Below are positions 1 to 8,884 of a stretch of DNA of 64,000 nt, in pieces (the stretch's first letter is position 1; every line of letters starts with the position of its first letter). The position numbers and the translations under genes are program-made. The stretch is from Hyphomicrobium sp. (GTDB lineage: Bacteria > Pseudomonadota > Alphaproteobacteria > Rhizobiales > Hyphomicrobiaceae), in assembly GCA_022843145.1 (NCBI GenBank), contig JALHOF010000010.1, forward strand, positions 62,001 through 126,000, given 5' to 3'. The notes beneath the pieces were generated by a model, which did no database searches, was not told the DNA's origin, and worked only from the letters and a program-made list of their open reading frames with translations.

Positions 1-1064
1 TCGGCAATCGTGCGATATTCGGCGCGCGCCTCGTCCTCCGTCTTGCCTTCATCGGCGAGTGACTTGTTCTGGTCCTTGAGGCTCTTTTCGAGCTGGCCCC
101 AGATCTGGTTGAACTCGAAATCGACAAGCGACGGCGGTAGCGCGAAATCGTGCATCTTCTCGAGCTCGTCGAGCAGCTCGCGCTTGAGTTTCATGCGCGC
201 GGCCTGCTCGTATTCCTTTTTGATCTGCTCGCCGACGGCTTCCTTGAGCTTTTCGCCAGTCTCAAGACCGAGCTGCTGCGCGAACGCGTCGTCAATCGCC
301 GGTTTCACGGCGCGCGCGACTTCGGTCACCTTGATGTCGAAGTTCGCGGCCTTGCCGGCCAGCGTCTTGACAGGATAGGCCTCTGGGAAGGTCGCCGTGA
401 TCGTCTTTTCGTCGCCGGCCTTGACGCCGATGAGGCCGTCCTCGAATCCGGGGATCATGTTGCCCTGACCGAGCACTACACCCATGCCTTCGCCGGTGCC
501 GCCTTCGAAGGCCTCGCCGTCGATCTTGCCCACGAAATCAATAGTGACACGGTCGCCGCTTGCAGCCGTGCGGCCGTCCTCGGGCTCGAACGACGTGCTG
601 CGGTTGGCGATGTCGTCGAGCGCCTTGTCGAGCGACGGAGCGTCGACTTCGGCGACCAGCCGCTCGAGCTTCAACTTCGAGAAGTCGGCGAGCGGAATTT
701 CGGGAAGCACCTCGAAGGTCATCGAGTAGGCGAGATCCGCCTTCCCATCGATCACCTTCTCCATTTCCGCCTGATCGCCGTCGAGCGAGATGTCGGGCCG
801 TAGCGCCGGACGCTCTTTCCGCTCGGCGATGGCCTGCGAACTCGTCTCGTTGACGGCCTTCTCCAGCACCTCGCTCATCAGCGACTTGCCGTAGAGCTTC
901 TTGATGTGGGCGACCGGGACCTTGCCCTTTCGGAAGCCCTTGATCTGGACCTGATCTCTCAGTTCGTCGAGACGCTTGTCGAAGCGTTCGGACAGTTCAT
1001 TGGCGCCGACAACGACCTTGAGGGTACGCTTCAGTCCATCGTTGATCGTCTCGGTAATCTGCAT
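1..1064 (-). CDS. tig: Trigger factor, ribosome-associated chaperone (C-terminus cut by window edge)
   Basis: Trigger factor binds the ribosome exit tunnel, shields nascent chains and has peptidyl-prolyl isomerase activity. Translated from the ATG at 1064 the protein starts MQITETINDGLKRTLKVVV. It carries the ribosome-binding signature GFRKGKVP at residues 43-50, followed by an FKBP-like domain (GDRVTIDFVGKIDGEAFEGG, around residues 165-190) and the start of the helical substrate-binding C-terminal domain. About 354 residues are present. The usual family length is 430-490, so the end lies before base 1. It is transcribed leftwards, away from the tRNA-Leu. Identity is close to certain. Confidence 0.96.
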   Translation of the reverse strand, partial: MQITETINDGLKRTLKVVVGANELSERFDKRLDELRDQVQIKGFRKGKVPVAHIKKLYGKSLMSEVLEKAVNETSSQAIAERKERPALRPDISLDGDQAEMEKVIDGKADLAYSMTFEVLPEIPLADFSKLKLERLVAEVDAPSLDKALDDIANRSTSFEPEDGRTAASGDRVTIDFVGKIDGEAFEGGTGEGMGVVLGQGNMIPGFEDGLIGVKAGDEKTITATFPEAYPVKTLAGKAANFDIKVTEVARAVKPAIDDAFAQQLGLETGEKLKEAVGEQIKKEYEQAARMKLKRELLDELEKMHDFALPPSLVDFEFNQIWGQLEKSLKDQNKSLADEGKTEDEARAEYRTIA

Positions 1065-1151
1065 GTCGGCAACCTATGGCTTGTCACTGTGTTGAAATCC
1101 GCCCTCGCCCGGAAAGGCATGGGGCTTCGAATTCTTGTCACGACCCGAGAA

Positions 1152-1236
<85 letters not shown>

Positions 1237-1442
1237 CGGCTCGTGCGGCGTCATAAGCCCTTCTCATATCTCGCGAAACCGCATGCTGACGTGGCGTCTC
1301 CACCACGAATTCAGCTCGCACTCGCCCGCGCAGAGAGGCCAGTTCGCCCGGAGGCACATATATCTGGCGTCCTCGACGAAGATCAATCGCCAATATGACG
1401 CCGCGCGCGGGAGAAATGCTGCTTGGCGGCCGGCGACGGTGC

Positions 1443-1586
1443 TCAACGGCTGCCGATCATAACCCAGGCCACTGCGGCGGACAGCGGCAACAGCATCAGG
1501 CTAAGCCGGGCCGGGCCGTCCTCGAGAACGCCCGAGGCATGAACAATCGCTCCGCCAATTGCAGCCAGGAAAATGATACGCAGCAT
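1443..1586 (-). CDS. Small hydrophobic membrane protein (47 aa), unknown function
   Basis: Reading from the ATG at 1586 gives a 47-residue protein that starts MLRIIFLAAIGGAIVHASGV and ends AVAWVMIGSR. Two hydrophobic stretches (about residues 3-18 and 28-44) separated by a short polar linker, EDGPAR, suggest a hairpin of two membrane segments. It lies between tRNA-Leu and the outer-membrane protein gene on the same strand. No family is recognised. The evidence is the clean hydrophobic pattern with a short charged turn, so it could still be a chance ORF. Confidence 0.5.
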   Translation of the reverse strand: MLRIIFLAAIGGAIVHASGVLEDGPARLSLMLLPLSAAVAWVMIGSR

Positions 1587-1740
1587 GGTGACACCTCGGT
1601 TGACCGCAGCAGTGCCGAACGTATGGCTGCGGCAGTCCCGGCGGCCATGGGGCCATTCGCCCGGGTTGTGCGGGTGGACCTAAGCAAGGATCTTGCCAGG
1701 ACCAGCTAGGGGAGGCGACATAGGATCTGCTCCGCAACGA

Positions 1741-1767
1741 AAAAAGGCCGGACCTTTCGGTCCGGCC
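1741..1767 (-). terminator. Rho-independent terminator after the outer membrane protein gene
   Basis: A perfect 9-bp stem GGCCGGACC/GGTCCGGCC (1746-1754 with 1759-1767) encloses a TTTC loop. On the minus strand it is followed by five T residues (1741-1745). It sits 29 bases past the stop codon of the minus-strand barrel protein gene. Confidence 0.88.
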
Positions 1768-1795
1768 TCTCGTTTACGTGTCCCAGGTGCGGGAT

Positions 1796-2752
1796 TTACT
1801 TCATCTGCGCGTAGGCAGGGGCGCCGCAGCAATCCGACTGGCCGAAGTGATAGCGGAGGCCAACCTTGAACTCGTGCGCCGTGATGTCGTCGATGTTGAC
1901 CCGCGGATTGACGAAGCCGGCGTTGTCGACGCGGCCAGAAGTGGCCTTGCCGAGGTCGATGTAGCGATAGCCGAAGTCGAGGATCGCGCGATCCGAGACC
2001 TGGTAGCCGACGCCGGCCATCAGAGCCCAGGCGAACGACAGGTCGTTGTTGCCCTCGATGCGGTTGGTGAGCGCCGGGTTCTCGGTGAAGTAGACTTCGC
2101 TCATCATGTGGTAGGCGGCACCGATGCCGGCGCCGACGTACGGCGTGAAGTTGCCGAAGCTGCCCAGATCCTTGTAGACGTTCAGCATCATCGTGTAGGT
2201 GCGCAGCGACGTGTGCATCGGGTCGTCGTAGATTTCGGGCACGTATCCGGGGACGGGGGTGCCTGGCGTCGGGCCCGGATCATAGAATTGCGGCTCGCCG
2301 TCAAATTTGCGATCACCGCGATAGCCGAGCACGGCTTCGACGCGGAAACCGCGTGAGCCGGAGCCGCAGCCGATGCCACCTTCGGCAAGCCAAGTGTTCT
2401 CGATGCTGGCATTCGTTACGGCGTCGCCAAGCGGGGTCGTCGCAATTTCGTCTGCGTTAATGATCCCGTCGGGCGGGCCTCCGGCGCCATCACCGGTATC
2501 GCCGGTGAAGACCCGGTTATTGACCGGCCATTTGGCGTCCGGATCGCCCGACAGCGAATAGCCGATGTCGGCGCGGACATAGCAGGGTCCAGCCGCACCG
2601 CGATGCACTTCCGGCATCGGCGCAACGTAGCCGTCCTTGACGGAGCCGCCGCGGCCGTATCCGCCAAGATCGGCGGCAGTTGCAGGGAGAGCGAATCCAG
2701 CAGCAATGGTGAGCGCTGCCGTAGCGATGCCCGCCTTGATTACACGTGTCAT
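1796..2752 (-). CDS. Outer membrane beta-barrel protein (Omp25/31-like)
   Basis: A 318-residue secreted protein. The N-terminus MTRVIKAGIATAALTIAAGF followed by ALPATAA is a typical Sec signal peptide, and the mature start DLGGYG is common in Hyphomicrobiales outer-membrane proteins. The body contains alternating aromatic beta-strand patterns (YVRADIGYSLSG, FRVEAVLGYRGD, FTPYVGAGIGAAYHM, ILDFGYRYIDLG) and a final strand HEFKVGLRYHFG, as in opacity-type 8-stranded barrels. A short tail with two cysteines (SDCCGAPAYAQMK) follows the last strand. A terminator follows, so it is probably monocistronic. It is likely structural in the envelope; no ligand can be inferred. Confidence 0.85.
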   Translation of the reverse strand: MTRVIKAGIATAALTIAAGFALPATAADLGGYGRGGSVKDGYVAPMPEVHRGAAGPCYVRADIGYSLSGDPDAKWPVNNRVFTGDTGDGAGGPPDGIINADEIATTPLGDAVTNASIENTWLAEGGIGCGSGSRGFRVEAVLGYRGDRKFDGEPQFYDPGPTPGTPVPGYVPEIYDDPMHTSLRTYTMMLNVYKDLGSFGNFTPYVGAGIGAAYHMMSEVYFTENPALTNRIEGNNDLSFAWALMAGVGYQVSDRAILDFGYRYIDLGKATSGRVDNAGFVNPRVNIDDITAHEFKVGLRYHFGQSDCCGAPAYAQMK

Positions 2753-2979
2753 GGGCTAGTCCTCTATTGACAGGCACTCGACTGAGTGAGGCCTGCTGAC
2801 CTCAGGTTTGCAGGCTGACAATGCGGCGCTGAGCGTAAATTTGGGGTTAAGCGGCGTATCATTCGTGTACGCCTTGCCCCGAAAATGACGCGCGGGGCGG
2901 CTTGCTCGCCCGGAACGTGGCCGTTAGGGTCTGCTCAAAGTCGACGTGCAGCAGTCGCTGCGTGGGGAGGGAGACGCTG

Positions 2980-4032
2980 TTGGAAGTCGCTAATTCAGTA
3001 GCGGATGCGGTCGGCCGGACGCCGCTCGTCAAGCTGCGGCGGGCCTCGGAGATCACAGGCGCGACGATCCTCGGCAAAGCCGAGTACATGAACCCCGGCC
3101 AGTCGGTGAAGGACCGCGCCGCGCTCTACATCATCAAGGATGCCCTCGCGCGCGGCACGCTGCGGCCCGGCGGAACCATCGTCGAGGGCACCGCCGGCAA
3201 CACCGGCATTGGTCTGACGGTGATCGGGCGAGCTCTCGGCTTCAAGACCGTGATCGTGATTCCCGAGACGCAATCGCAGGAGAAGAAGGACACGCTCCGC
3301 CTTCTGGGGGCGGAACTCGTCGAGGTTCCAGCCGTGCCGTACAAGAACCCCGACAACTATGTGAAATACTCTGCCCGCCTTGCCGAAGCACTGGCCCGCA
3401 CGGAGCCGAACGGCGCGGTCTGGGCCAACCAGTTCGACAACGTCGCCAACCGGATCGCGCACATCGAGACCACAGCCGAAGAAATCTGGAGCCAGACCGA
3501 CGGCAAGGTCGACGGCTTCGTCTCCGCCGTCGGATCCGGTGGCACGCTCGCGGGCGTCTCGCTAGGGCTCAAGGCCAAGAATCGCAACATCCAGATCGCC
3601 CTGGCCGACCCCCCCGGCGCCGCGCTCTTCAGCTACTACACGACGGGCGAACTGAAGGCCGAGGGATCATCGATCACCGAGGGCATCGGACAAGGCCGCA
3701 TCACCCGCAATCTTGAAGGTATCGAGGTCGATCGAGCCTACCTCATTCCCGACGCCGAGGCGGTCGCGACCGCGTTTCAGCTCCTCGACGAGGAAGGCCT
3801 CTGCCTCGGCGCGTCGTCCGGCGTCAACGTGGCGGGGGCGATCCGGCTCGCACGCGACCTGGGTCCGGGCAAAACCATCGTCACAATTCTCTGCGACCAC
3901 GGTGCGCGCTATCAATCCAAGTTGTTCAACCCCGAGTTCCTCCGCTCGAAGAACCTGCCCGTGCCCTCTTGGCTCGACCGCACGGGGCGTACGCCACCCG
4001 ACGTCTTCGAGGCGCGGGCGGGCACCGCCTGA
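2980..4032 (+). CDS. cysK: Cysteine synthase A (O-acetylserine sulfhydrylase)
   Basis: A PLP enzyme that makes L-cysteine from O-acetylserine and sulfide. From a TTG start at 2980 the protein has 350 residues. The PLP lysine is K44 in NPGQSVKDRAA. The phosphate/substrate loop is TAGNTGIGL, and the C-terminal SSG motif is in CLGASSGVN. The TTG is preceded by a GGGGAGGG ribosome-binding site at 2964-2971. The frame stays open to a TTG at 2902, but the extra 26 residues (MLARNVAVRVCSK...) do not look like the family, so 2980 is preferred. The C-terminal tail RTGRTPPDVFEARAGTA is slightly longer than usual. The sulfurtransferase gene follows on the same strand. Confidence 0.93.
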   Translation: MEVANSVADAVGRTPLVKLRRASEITGATILGKAEYMNPGQSVKDRAALYIIKDALARGTLRPGGTIVEGTAGNTGIGLTVIGRALGFKTVIVIPETQSQEKKDTLRLLGAELVEVPAVPYKNPDNYVKYSARLAEALARTEPNGAVWANQFDNVANRIAHIETTAEEIWSQTDGKVDGFVSAVGSGGTLAGVSLGLKAKNRNIQIALADPPGAALFSYYTTGELKAEGSSITEGIGQGRITRNLEGIEVDRAYLIPDAEAVATAFQLLDEEGLCLGASSGVNVAGAIRLARDLGPGKTIVTILCDHGARYQSKLFNPEFLRSKNLPVPSWLDRTGRTPPDVFEARAGTA

Positions 4033-4150
4033 CCGAAATCCATAGGATGGCGTGGTTGCAAGCCGCGAGATCTCTGGCATATGACCAACTGAGTGAATTC
4101 CAGTGACCGCGCCGGCCATTCGCCCGCGGAGCCCCCGAGGAGATACCGAC

Positions 4151-5014
4151 GTGCCGCACAGCATCAACAATTGGATCGTGGACACCAACTGGCTCGCCGA
4201 GCACATGCACGCACCCGATCTCGTGGTGTTCGATGCGTCGTGGCACCTCCCGACCGAGAAGCGCGACGCGAAGGCGGAATACCTGGCCGAGCACATCCCA
4301 GGCGCTCTCTTCTTCGACATCGACGACCTGTCCGACGAGAAATCGAAGTTGCCGCACATGCTGCCGTCGAGTGTAAAATTCGCCAGCCGCATGAAGAAGA
4401 TGGGCGTAGGCAACGGCATGCGCATCGTGGTCTACGACACGGCTGGATTGTTCTCGGCCGCCCGCGCCTGGTGGACGTTCCGCGTCATGGGCTTCGGCGA
4501 TGTGGCGGTGCTCGATGGCGGTCTGAAAAAGTGGAAAGCCGAAGGCCGCGATCTCGAGGACGGCCAGCCGATCAAAAGGAGTGAGCGCCACTTCATCCCG
4601 CGGCAGAACTCCGAACTCGTGCGCGATATCGACGATGTTCGCGCGTTGCTCGGCAAAACGGACACGCAAATCATCGACGCGCGTTCGCCAGGACGCTTTA
4701 CGGCGACCGAGCCAGAGCCCTGGCCCGGCCTGCGCGGCGGCCATATCCCGGGCTCCAAGAACGTGCATTGGGCGACACTGCTCCGCGATGACGGAACGCT
4801 CAAACCGCGCTCGGAACTCGAGCAGATCTTCCGCGCCGCTGGCGTCGATTGGCACCAGCCAATCGTCACGACGTGCGGCTCCGGTGTCACCGCCGCGATC
4901 GTTTCGCTCGCACTCGCGAGCCTCGGCCAAAACAACGCCGCCGTATACGACGGCAGTTGGGCCGAGTGGGGACAGGACAACGGGTTGCCGGTCGCTGCCG
5001 GATCGAGTGGCTGA
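4151..5014 (+). CDS. sseA: 3-mercaptopyruvate sulfurtransferase (tandem rhodanese)
   Basis: Transfers sulfane sulfur from 3-mercaptopyruvate to an acceptor, yielding pyruvate. There are two rhodanese domains in 287 residues: an inactive N-terminal one (WIVDTNWLAEHMHAPDLVVF onward) and a catalytic C-terminal one. The active-site cysteine is C242 in the loop CGSGVTA, the mercaptopyruvate-type loop rather than the thiosulfate-type CRxGxR. A GTG at 4151, eight bases after an AGGAG site, is preferred to the upstream ATG at 4103. That ATG would add a 16-residue Arg/Pro-rich leader. The gene follows cysK, which suggests a shared role in sulfur and cysteine metabolism. Confidence 0.9.
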   Translation: MPHSINNWIVDTNWLAEHMHAPDLVVFDASWHLPTEKRDAKAEYLAEHIPGALFFDIDDLSDEKSKLPHMLPSSVKFASRMKKMGVGNGMRIVVYDTAGLFSAARAWWTFRVMGFGDVAVLDGGLKKWKAEGRDLEDGQPIKRSERHFIPRQNSELVRDIDDVRALLGKTDTQIIDARSPGRFTATEPEPWPGLRGGHIPGSKNVHWATLLRDDGTLKPRSELEQIFRAAGVDWHQPIVTTCGSGVTAAIVSLALASLGQNNAAVYDGSWAEWGQDNGLPVAAGSSG

Positions 5015-5050
5015 GCCCTTGCTCCAGGCAACCGAGGTTCTCGACGTAAC

Positions 5051-6034
5051 ATGACGGATGCTCCGCCCGCACCACCTGGCCGACTCGGACGTGCGGGCGG
5101 CCAACCCGCATCGGCGGCGGACCTCGTCGCTCGCCTCGTCGGCGGCGAGCGGCGGGCCATCGCCACCGCCGTGACCGAACTCGAGCGGATGTCGGACGCC
5201 GTACCCGACCTGCTCGCGGCGATGCAGCCGCATCTTGGCCGCGCCCTCGTCGCCGGTTTCACGGGACCACCGGGTGCAGGGAAATCCACACTCGTCAATG
5301 CCGTCATCGCGCACGCCCGCACCCTGGGTCACCGGGTCGGCGTGATCGCGGTCGACCCGTCGAGCCCGATCTCTGGCGGCGCGATCCTCGGCGACCGCAT
5401 CCGCATGACCGCCGCGCTCGACGACGACGGCGTGTTCGTCCGCTCGCTTGCGAGCCGCGGCTACCTCGGCGGGCTTTCACCCGCCGCCGTCCGCGTCATT
5501 GACGCCCTCGACGCCGCGGGCTTCGACCTGATCCTGCTCGAAACCGTTGGGACCGGGCAAAGCGAGATCGACGTCGCGGAGGTTGCAGACGTGCGCGTCG
5601 TCATCTCCGCGCCAGGGCTCGGCGACGACATCCAGGCGATGAAATCTGGGCTTCTGGAAATTGCCGACATCCTGGTCGTCAACAAGGGCGACCGTCCCGG
5701 CGCCGAGCAGACGCTGCAGCAGTTGGTTGGCGCGCTGTCGATCCGCGCCACCGTGCGTCACGACACGCCCGTCTTGAAGACGATCGCCATGACTGGCGAT
5801 GGCGTCCCAGTTCTTTTTGACGCGATCGAAGCCGTGGGCCGCCGCATCGCCGCCGATCCACCAATGGCGCGACGCCGCCGCCGCGCGCGCTACCTGATCG
5901 CGCGTGCCGCCGCCGACCTCGTGGCCCGGCGCATCAAGGACGGTGCCGGCGCGCAGCTCGATGCGCTCGCCGATCAAGTCCTGTCTGGGTTGCTGACGCC
6001 GGATGCCGCGGCATCGGTGATGCTGGAACGTTGA
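5051..6034 (+). CDS. meaB: MeaB/ArgK-family P-loop GTPase (methylmalonyl-CoA mutase chaperone)
   Basis: MeaB is a G3E-type GTPase that loads and protects the B12 cofactor of methylmalonyl-CoA mutase (or ethylmalonyl/isobutyryl-CoA mutases). The 327-residue protein has a P-loop GPPGAGKST at about residues 72-80, then VIAVDPSSPISGGAILGDR (Mg/switch region), LETVGTGQSE (G3 region) and the base-recognition motif NKGD. The helical C-terminal dimerisation arm is present. It starts 36 bases after sseA. No mutase gene lies in the window, so its partner must be encoded elsewhere. Confidence 0.92.
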   Translation: MTDAPPAPPGRLGRAGGQPASAADLVARLVGGERRAIATAVTELERMSDAVPDLLAAMQPHLGRALVAGFTGPPGAGKSTLVNAVIAHARTLGHRVGVIAVDPSSPISGGAILGDRIRMTAALDDDGVFVRSLASRGYLGGLSPAAVRVIDALDAAGFDLILLETVGTGQSEIDVAEVADVRVVISAPGLGDDIQAMKSGLLEIADILVVNKGDRPGAEQTLQQLVGALSIRATVRHDTPVLKTIAMTGDGVPVLFDAIEAVGRRIAADPPMARRRRRARYLIARAAADLVARRIKDGAGAQLDALADQVLSGLLTPDAAASVMLER

Positions 6035-6043
6035 GCTGCTGGG

Positions 6044-6514
6044 TCAGCGACCCTTGGCAAGCGGGCGCGGCACACCCTTGAAGCGGACTCCGAACTCGCG
6101 ATCCTTGCGCCATGCGATCTCGCAATCGACTTCGATACGGTCAACGCGAAGCACGAGCGTGAACTCCTCTGGAACGCCCGACGGCAAGCCGCGCGTTTGA
6201 TCCGACGTCGGCATAAGACGGATCTTCGCTCCCGTGGCCGACATGTCGACGATCTTGCAGGGGCGTTCAGCAACCATGCTCTTCGACGTGATGACGCCGC
6301 CGATCACCGACGACTTACGCGGCGCGCGACGGCCCTCATCCAATGCTTTCGCCGGCACATCGCGACCCGGCTCCTGCTCGGCCGCCGACACCACGACCGG
6401 CTTTGTGGACATGCGTTTGAGCCGGTCGAGCCCAGTGCTCGTCGATGCATCCGACCGGGCCTGCGCGATGGCGGCATTTTGCTCGGTCTTCTGGCCGTAT
6501 TTGCGCGACAGCAT
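6044..6514 (-). CDS. PilZ-domain protein, putative cyclic-di-GMP receptor
   Basis: A 156-residue protein with a roughly 75-residue basic, Ser/Ala-rich N-terminal region. A PilZ domain follows: RRAPR (the c-di-GMP-binding RxxxR) is followed by CKIVDMSATGAKIRL, matching the D/NxSxxG element. It then continues with VDRIEVDCEIAWRKDREFGVRF, the typical last beta strands. Both nucleotide-binding motifs are intact, so c-di-GMP binding is plausible. The ATG at 6514 was chosen. The frame extends to 6658, but that leader overlaps the cimA end region and looks non-coding. It is convergent with meaB. The target process is unknown. Confidence 0.82.
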   Translation of the reverse strand: MLSRKYGQKTEQNAAIAQARSDASTSTGLDRLKRMSTKPVVVSAAEQEPGRDVPAKALDEGRRAPRKSSVIGGVITSKSMVAERPCKIVDMSATGAKIRLMPTSDQTRGLPSGVPEEFTLVLRVDRIEVDCEIAWRKDREFGVRFKGVPRPLAKGR

Positions 6515-6654
6515 GAGGTCCCCGCTCAATCGAAAAGAGAGTGGCACTCTCCCGCTCTGGAGGCCGACTATACGCACACGATGTAAATTTCCGTTTATTC
6601 GGTCCCATAAAATGCCGTCTATCGGCACAGGTAAGACGGCCGAGCGGCGGCGGA

Positions 6655-8265
6655 TCAAGCCACTTCGGCCCGGTCCTTGACCAACTTGTAGTTGATGCTG
6701 TCGAGTAGCGCCTCGAAGCTCGCATCGATGATGTTGGTCGACACGCCGACCGTGAACCAGCGCTGTCCGGAACTGGTATCTAGGCTTTCGACCAGCACGC
6801 GCGTGACCGCTTCAGTGCCACCGGTCAAAATACGGACCTTGTAGTCGACGAGTTCGACACCTTGCAGATGCCTCTGATAGCGGCCGAGGTCCTTGCGCAG
6901 GGCCCGGTCGAGCGCGTTGACGGGGCCGTTGCCCTCGCCCACCGACCAGACCGGCTCCTGGTCTCCGTTTACGAACACCTTCACCGTCGCTTCCGACACC
7001 GTGACGAGCTCCCCGACCGCATTGTGCCGGCGCTCGACCATCACCCGGAAGCTGTCGACCGAGAAATAGCGCGGCACCTCGCCGAACGCCCGCCGCGCCA
7101 GAAGCTCGAATGACGCCTCCGCCGCCTCGTATGCGTAGCCCTGCGCCTCCTTCGCCTTCACCTCGTCGTAGAGCGCTGAGATACGCGGATCGTCCTTGTC
7201 GATGCGCATCCCGACGCGCTCCAAAGCGGCGATGATGTTGGATTTGCCGGCCTGCTGCGACACGAGCAGACGGCGCTCGTTGCCGACGCTCTCCGGGGCG
7301 ACGTGTTCGTAGGTCTCCGGGTCCTTCATGATCGCGGAAGCGTGGATGCCGGCCTTGGTCGCGAACGCGCTTTCGCCGACATAAGGCGCATGGCGGTTCG
7401 GTGAACGGTTCAGCATCTCATCGAGAACGCGGCTTGCGTGCGTCAATGTCCGCAGCCTGTCGGGCGTGACGCCGGTCTCGAAACGCTCCGCGAATTCACT
7501 CTTCAACAGAAGGGTCGGAATAATGGACGTGAGATTGGCGTTGCCACAGCGCTCGCCAAGCCCATTCAGCGTGCCCTGGATCTGGCGGCAGCCGGCGCGT
7601 ACGGCCATCAGCGAATTGGCGACGGCGTTGTCGGTGTCGTTGTGGGTGTGGATGCCGAGGTGCGTGCCGGGAACGATGGCGGCAACGTCGGCGACGATGC
7701 GCTCGACCTCGTGCGGCAGCGTTCCGCCATTCGTATCGCAGAGCACGATCCAGCGCGCGCCCGCGTCATAGGCGGTCTTGGCCACGGCCAGAGCATAGGC
7801 GCGGTTGCTCTTATAGCCGTCGAAGAAGTGCTCGCAGTCGATCATCGCCTCGCGCTGCGTTTCCGCGATCGCCTTCACCGATTGCGCGATGCTGTCGAGG
7901 TTCTCCTCGTTCGAAATGCCGAGTGCGACGCGGACATGATAATCCCAGGCCTTGGCCACGAGGCACACCGAATCCGCTTTCGATTGCAGCACCTGCTGCA
8001 GCCCGGCGTCATTCGAAACCGACCGGCCGGCGCGCTTGGTCATGCCGAATGCCGTGAAGCGCGCGCGCTTGAAGTCCGGCCGCACGGAGAAGAACTCGGT
8101 GTCGGTGACGTTCGCGCCGGGATATCCGCCCTCGACATAGTCGACGCCAAGGTCGTCGAGCACGGAGGCGAGGCGGCGCTTGTCCTCGACCGAGAAGTCG
8201 ACGCCCGTCGTCTGCGCGCCGTCACGCAGCGTCGTGTCGTACAGGTACAAACGCTCTTTGCTCAT
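6655..8265 (-). CDS. cimA: (R)-citramalate synthase, LeuA/CimA family
   Basis: Condenses acetyl-CoA and pyruvate to citramalate, the first step of the threonine-independent isoleucine route. The 536-residue protein starts MSKERLYLYDTTLRDGAQTT, with the DTTLRDGAQ signature of the HMGL-like TIM barrel. Further features are the metal-binding HTHNDTDNAVAN and the GLGERCGNANL motif, then the communication region and a LeuA-type regulatory domain (KVRILTGGTEAVTRVLVES). The ATG at 8265 overlaps the TGA of the small membrane protein by one base (TGATG), which supports this start over the ATG at 8283. It is last in an operon with cysS. Homocitrate or isopropylmalate synthases are less likely given length and motifs. 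Confidence 0.9.
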   Translation of the reverse strand: MSKERLYLYDTTLRDGAQTTGVDFSVEDKRRLASVLDDLGVDYVEGGYPGANVTDTEFFSVRPDFKRARFTAFGMTKRAGRSVSNDAGLQQVLQSKADSVCLVAKAWDYHVRVALGISNEENLDSIAQSVKAIAETQREAMIDCEHFFDGYKSNRAYALAVAKTAYDAGARWIVLCDTNGGTLPHEVERIVADVAAIVPGTHLGIHTHNDTDNAVANSLMAVRAGCRQIQGTLNGLGERCGNANLTSIIPTLLLKSEFAERFETGVTPDRLRTLTHASRVLDEMLNRSPNRHAPYVGESAFATKAGIHASAIMKDPETYEHVAPESVGNERRLLVSQQAGKSNIIAALERVGMRIDKDDPRISALYDEVKAKEAQGYAYEAAEASFELLARRAFGEVPRYFSVDSFRVMVERRHNAVGELVTVSEATVKVFVNGDQEPVWSVGEGNGPVNALDRALRKDLGRYQRHLQGVELVDYKVRILTGGTEAVTRVLVESLDTSSGQRWFTVGVSTNIIDASFEALLDSINYKLVKDRAEVA

Positions 8266-8384
8266 CACCACAATCCGATCCATCTCGTCGCCAGCGCCAG
8301 AGCGGCGGCCAATACCACCAGCTTCAGCGCCAAGTAGTAGTTCGCGTGCCGCCGGAATGGCGGTTCGGCATCAGGCCCGTTCAT
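8265..8384 (-). CDS. Small single-pass membrane protein (39 aa) between GNAT and cimA
   Basis: The ATG at 8384 opens a 39-codon frame starting [20 protein letters not shown], followed by KLVVLAAALALATRWIGLW and stop. It has a polar, basic N-terminus and one transmembrane helix (about residues 17-36). Its ATG overlaps the TGA of the upstream acetyltransferase (ATGA), and its own TGA overlaps the cimA ATG (TGATG). Two perfect coupling overlaps make a chance ORF unlikely. No family is recognised. Confidence 0.68.
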   Translation of the reverse strand: MNGPDAEPPFRRHANYYLALKLVVLAAALALATRWIGLW

Positions 8385-8884
8385 GTCTTGCGCTCCCCCG
8401 TTGGGGGCATCAGCGGCTTCGTCATCATCGTCGTCGTCAGCCACAGATCGTCGTGCTCGACGGCGATCCGCTGCTCGGCCACATAGCCGCGCGCCTCGAA
8501 AAACGGCACCGCCGTCTCGCTCGACGCCACAGTGATCTTGCCGGCGCCGCGCGCGGCCGCGATGCGCTCCAGGGCATCGGCCAGCGCGGTCCCGACACCT
8601 TCGCCCGCATAGAACGGATGCACGAACAGCATCGCAATCTCGCTGTTGCCCTTGAGTGAGCCGAACCCCAGATGCTCACTGTCAATCTCGACGACGAGCG
8701 TGATCATGCCGCCGAGCTTCTTTGCGAAGGCCTGCGCATCGAGAGCCTGCGACGCCCATGCCGCGCGCTGATCCTCGTCGTAGTCGTCCGCCGTCAACTC
8801 CTCGATGCTGGCCGCCAGCAATTCCCGCAAAGCGATGGTATCGCCCGGTAGAAACGGCCTCAGCGGATAGTCGAGGCGGCTCAC
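8381..8884 (-). CDS. GNAT-family N-acetyltransferase
   Basis: A 167-residue acetyl-CoA-dependent acyltransferase. The conserved GNAT core is visible: [32 protein letters not shown] contains strand beta-4 and the acetyl-CoA pyrophosphate loop (GEGVGTA matches Q/RxxGxG/A). Then come [19 protein letters not shown] and the C-terminal strand. A GTG start at 8884 overlaps the cysS stop codon as GTGA, and GAGG lies just upstream. The longer frame to 8923 would intrude into cysS. The substrate is unknown. It overlaps the small membrane protein gene at its 3' end. Confidence 0.82.
   Translation of the reverse strand: MSRLDYPLRPFLPGDTIALRELLAASIEELTADDYDEDQRAAWASQALDAQAFAKKLGGMITLVVEIDSEHLGFGSLKGNSEIAMLFVHPFYAGEGVGTALADALERIAAARGAGKITVASSETAVPFFEARGYVAEQRIAVEHDDLWLTTTMMTKPLMPPTGERKT

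Noticed and set aside
1264-1446. 60-codon minus-strand ORF beside tRNA-Leu
   Set aside because: Composition (Trp/Arg/Cys-rich, no domain), no ribosome-binding site and no known family; probably chance.
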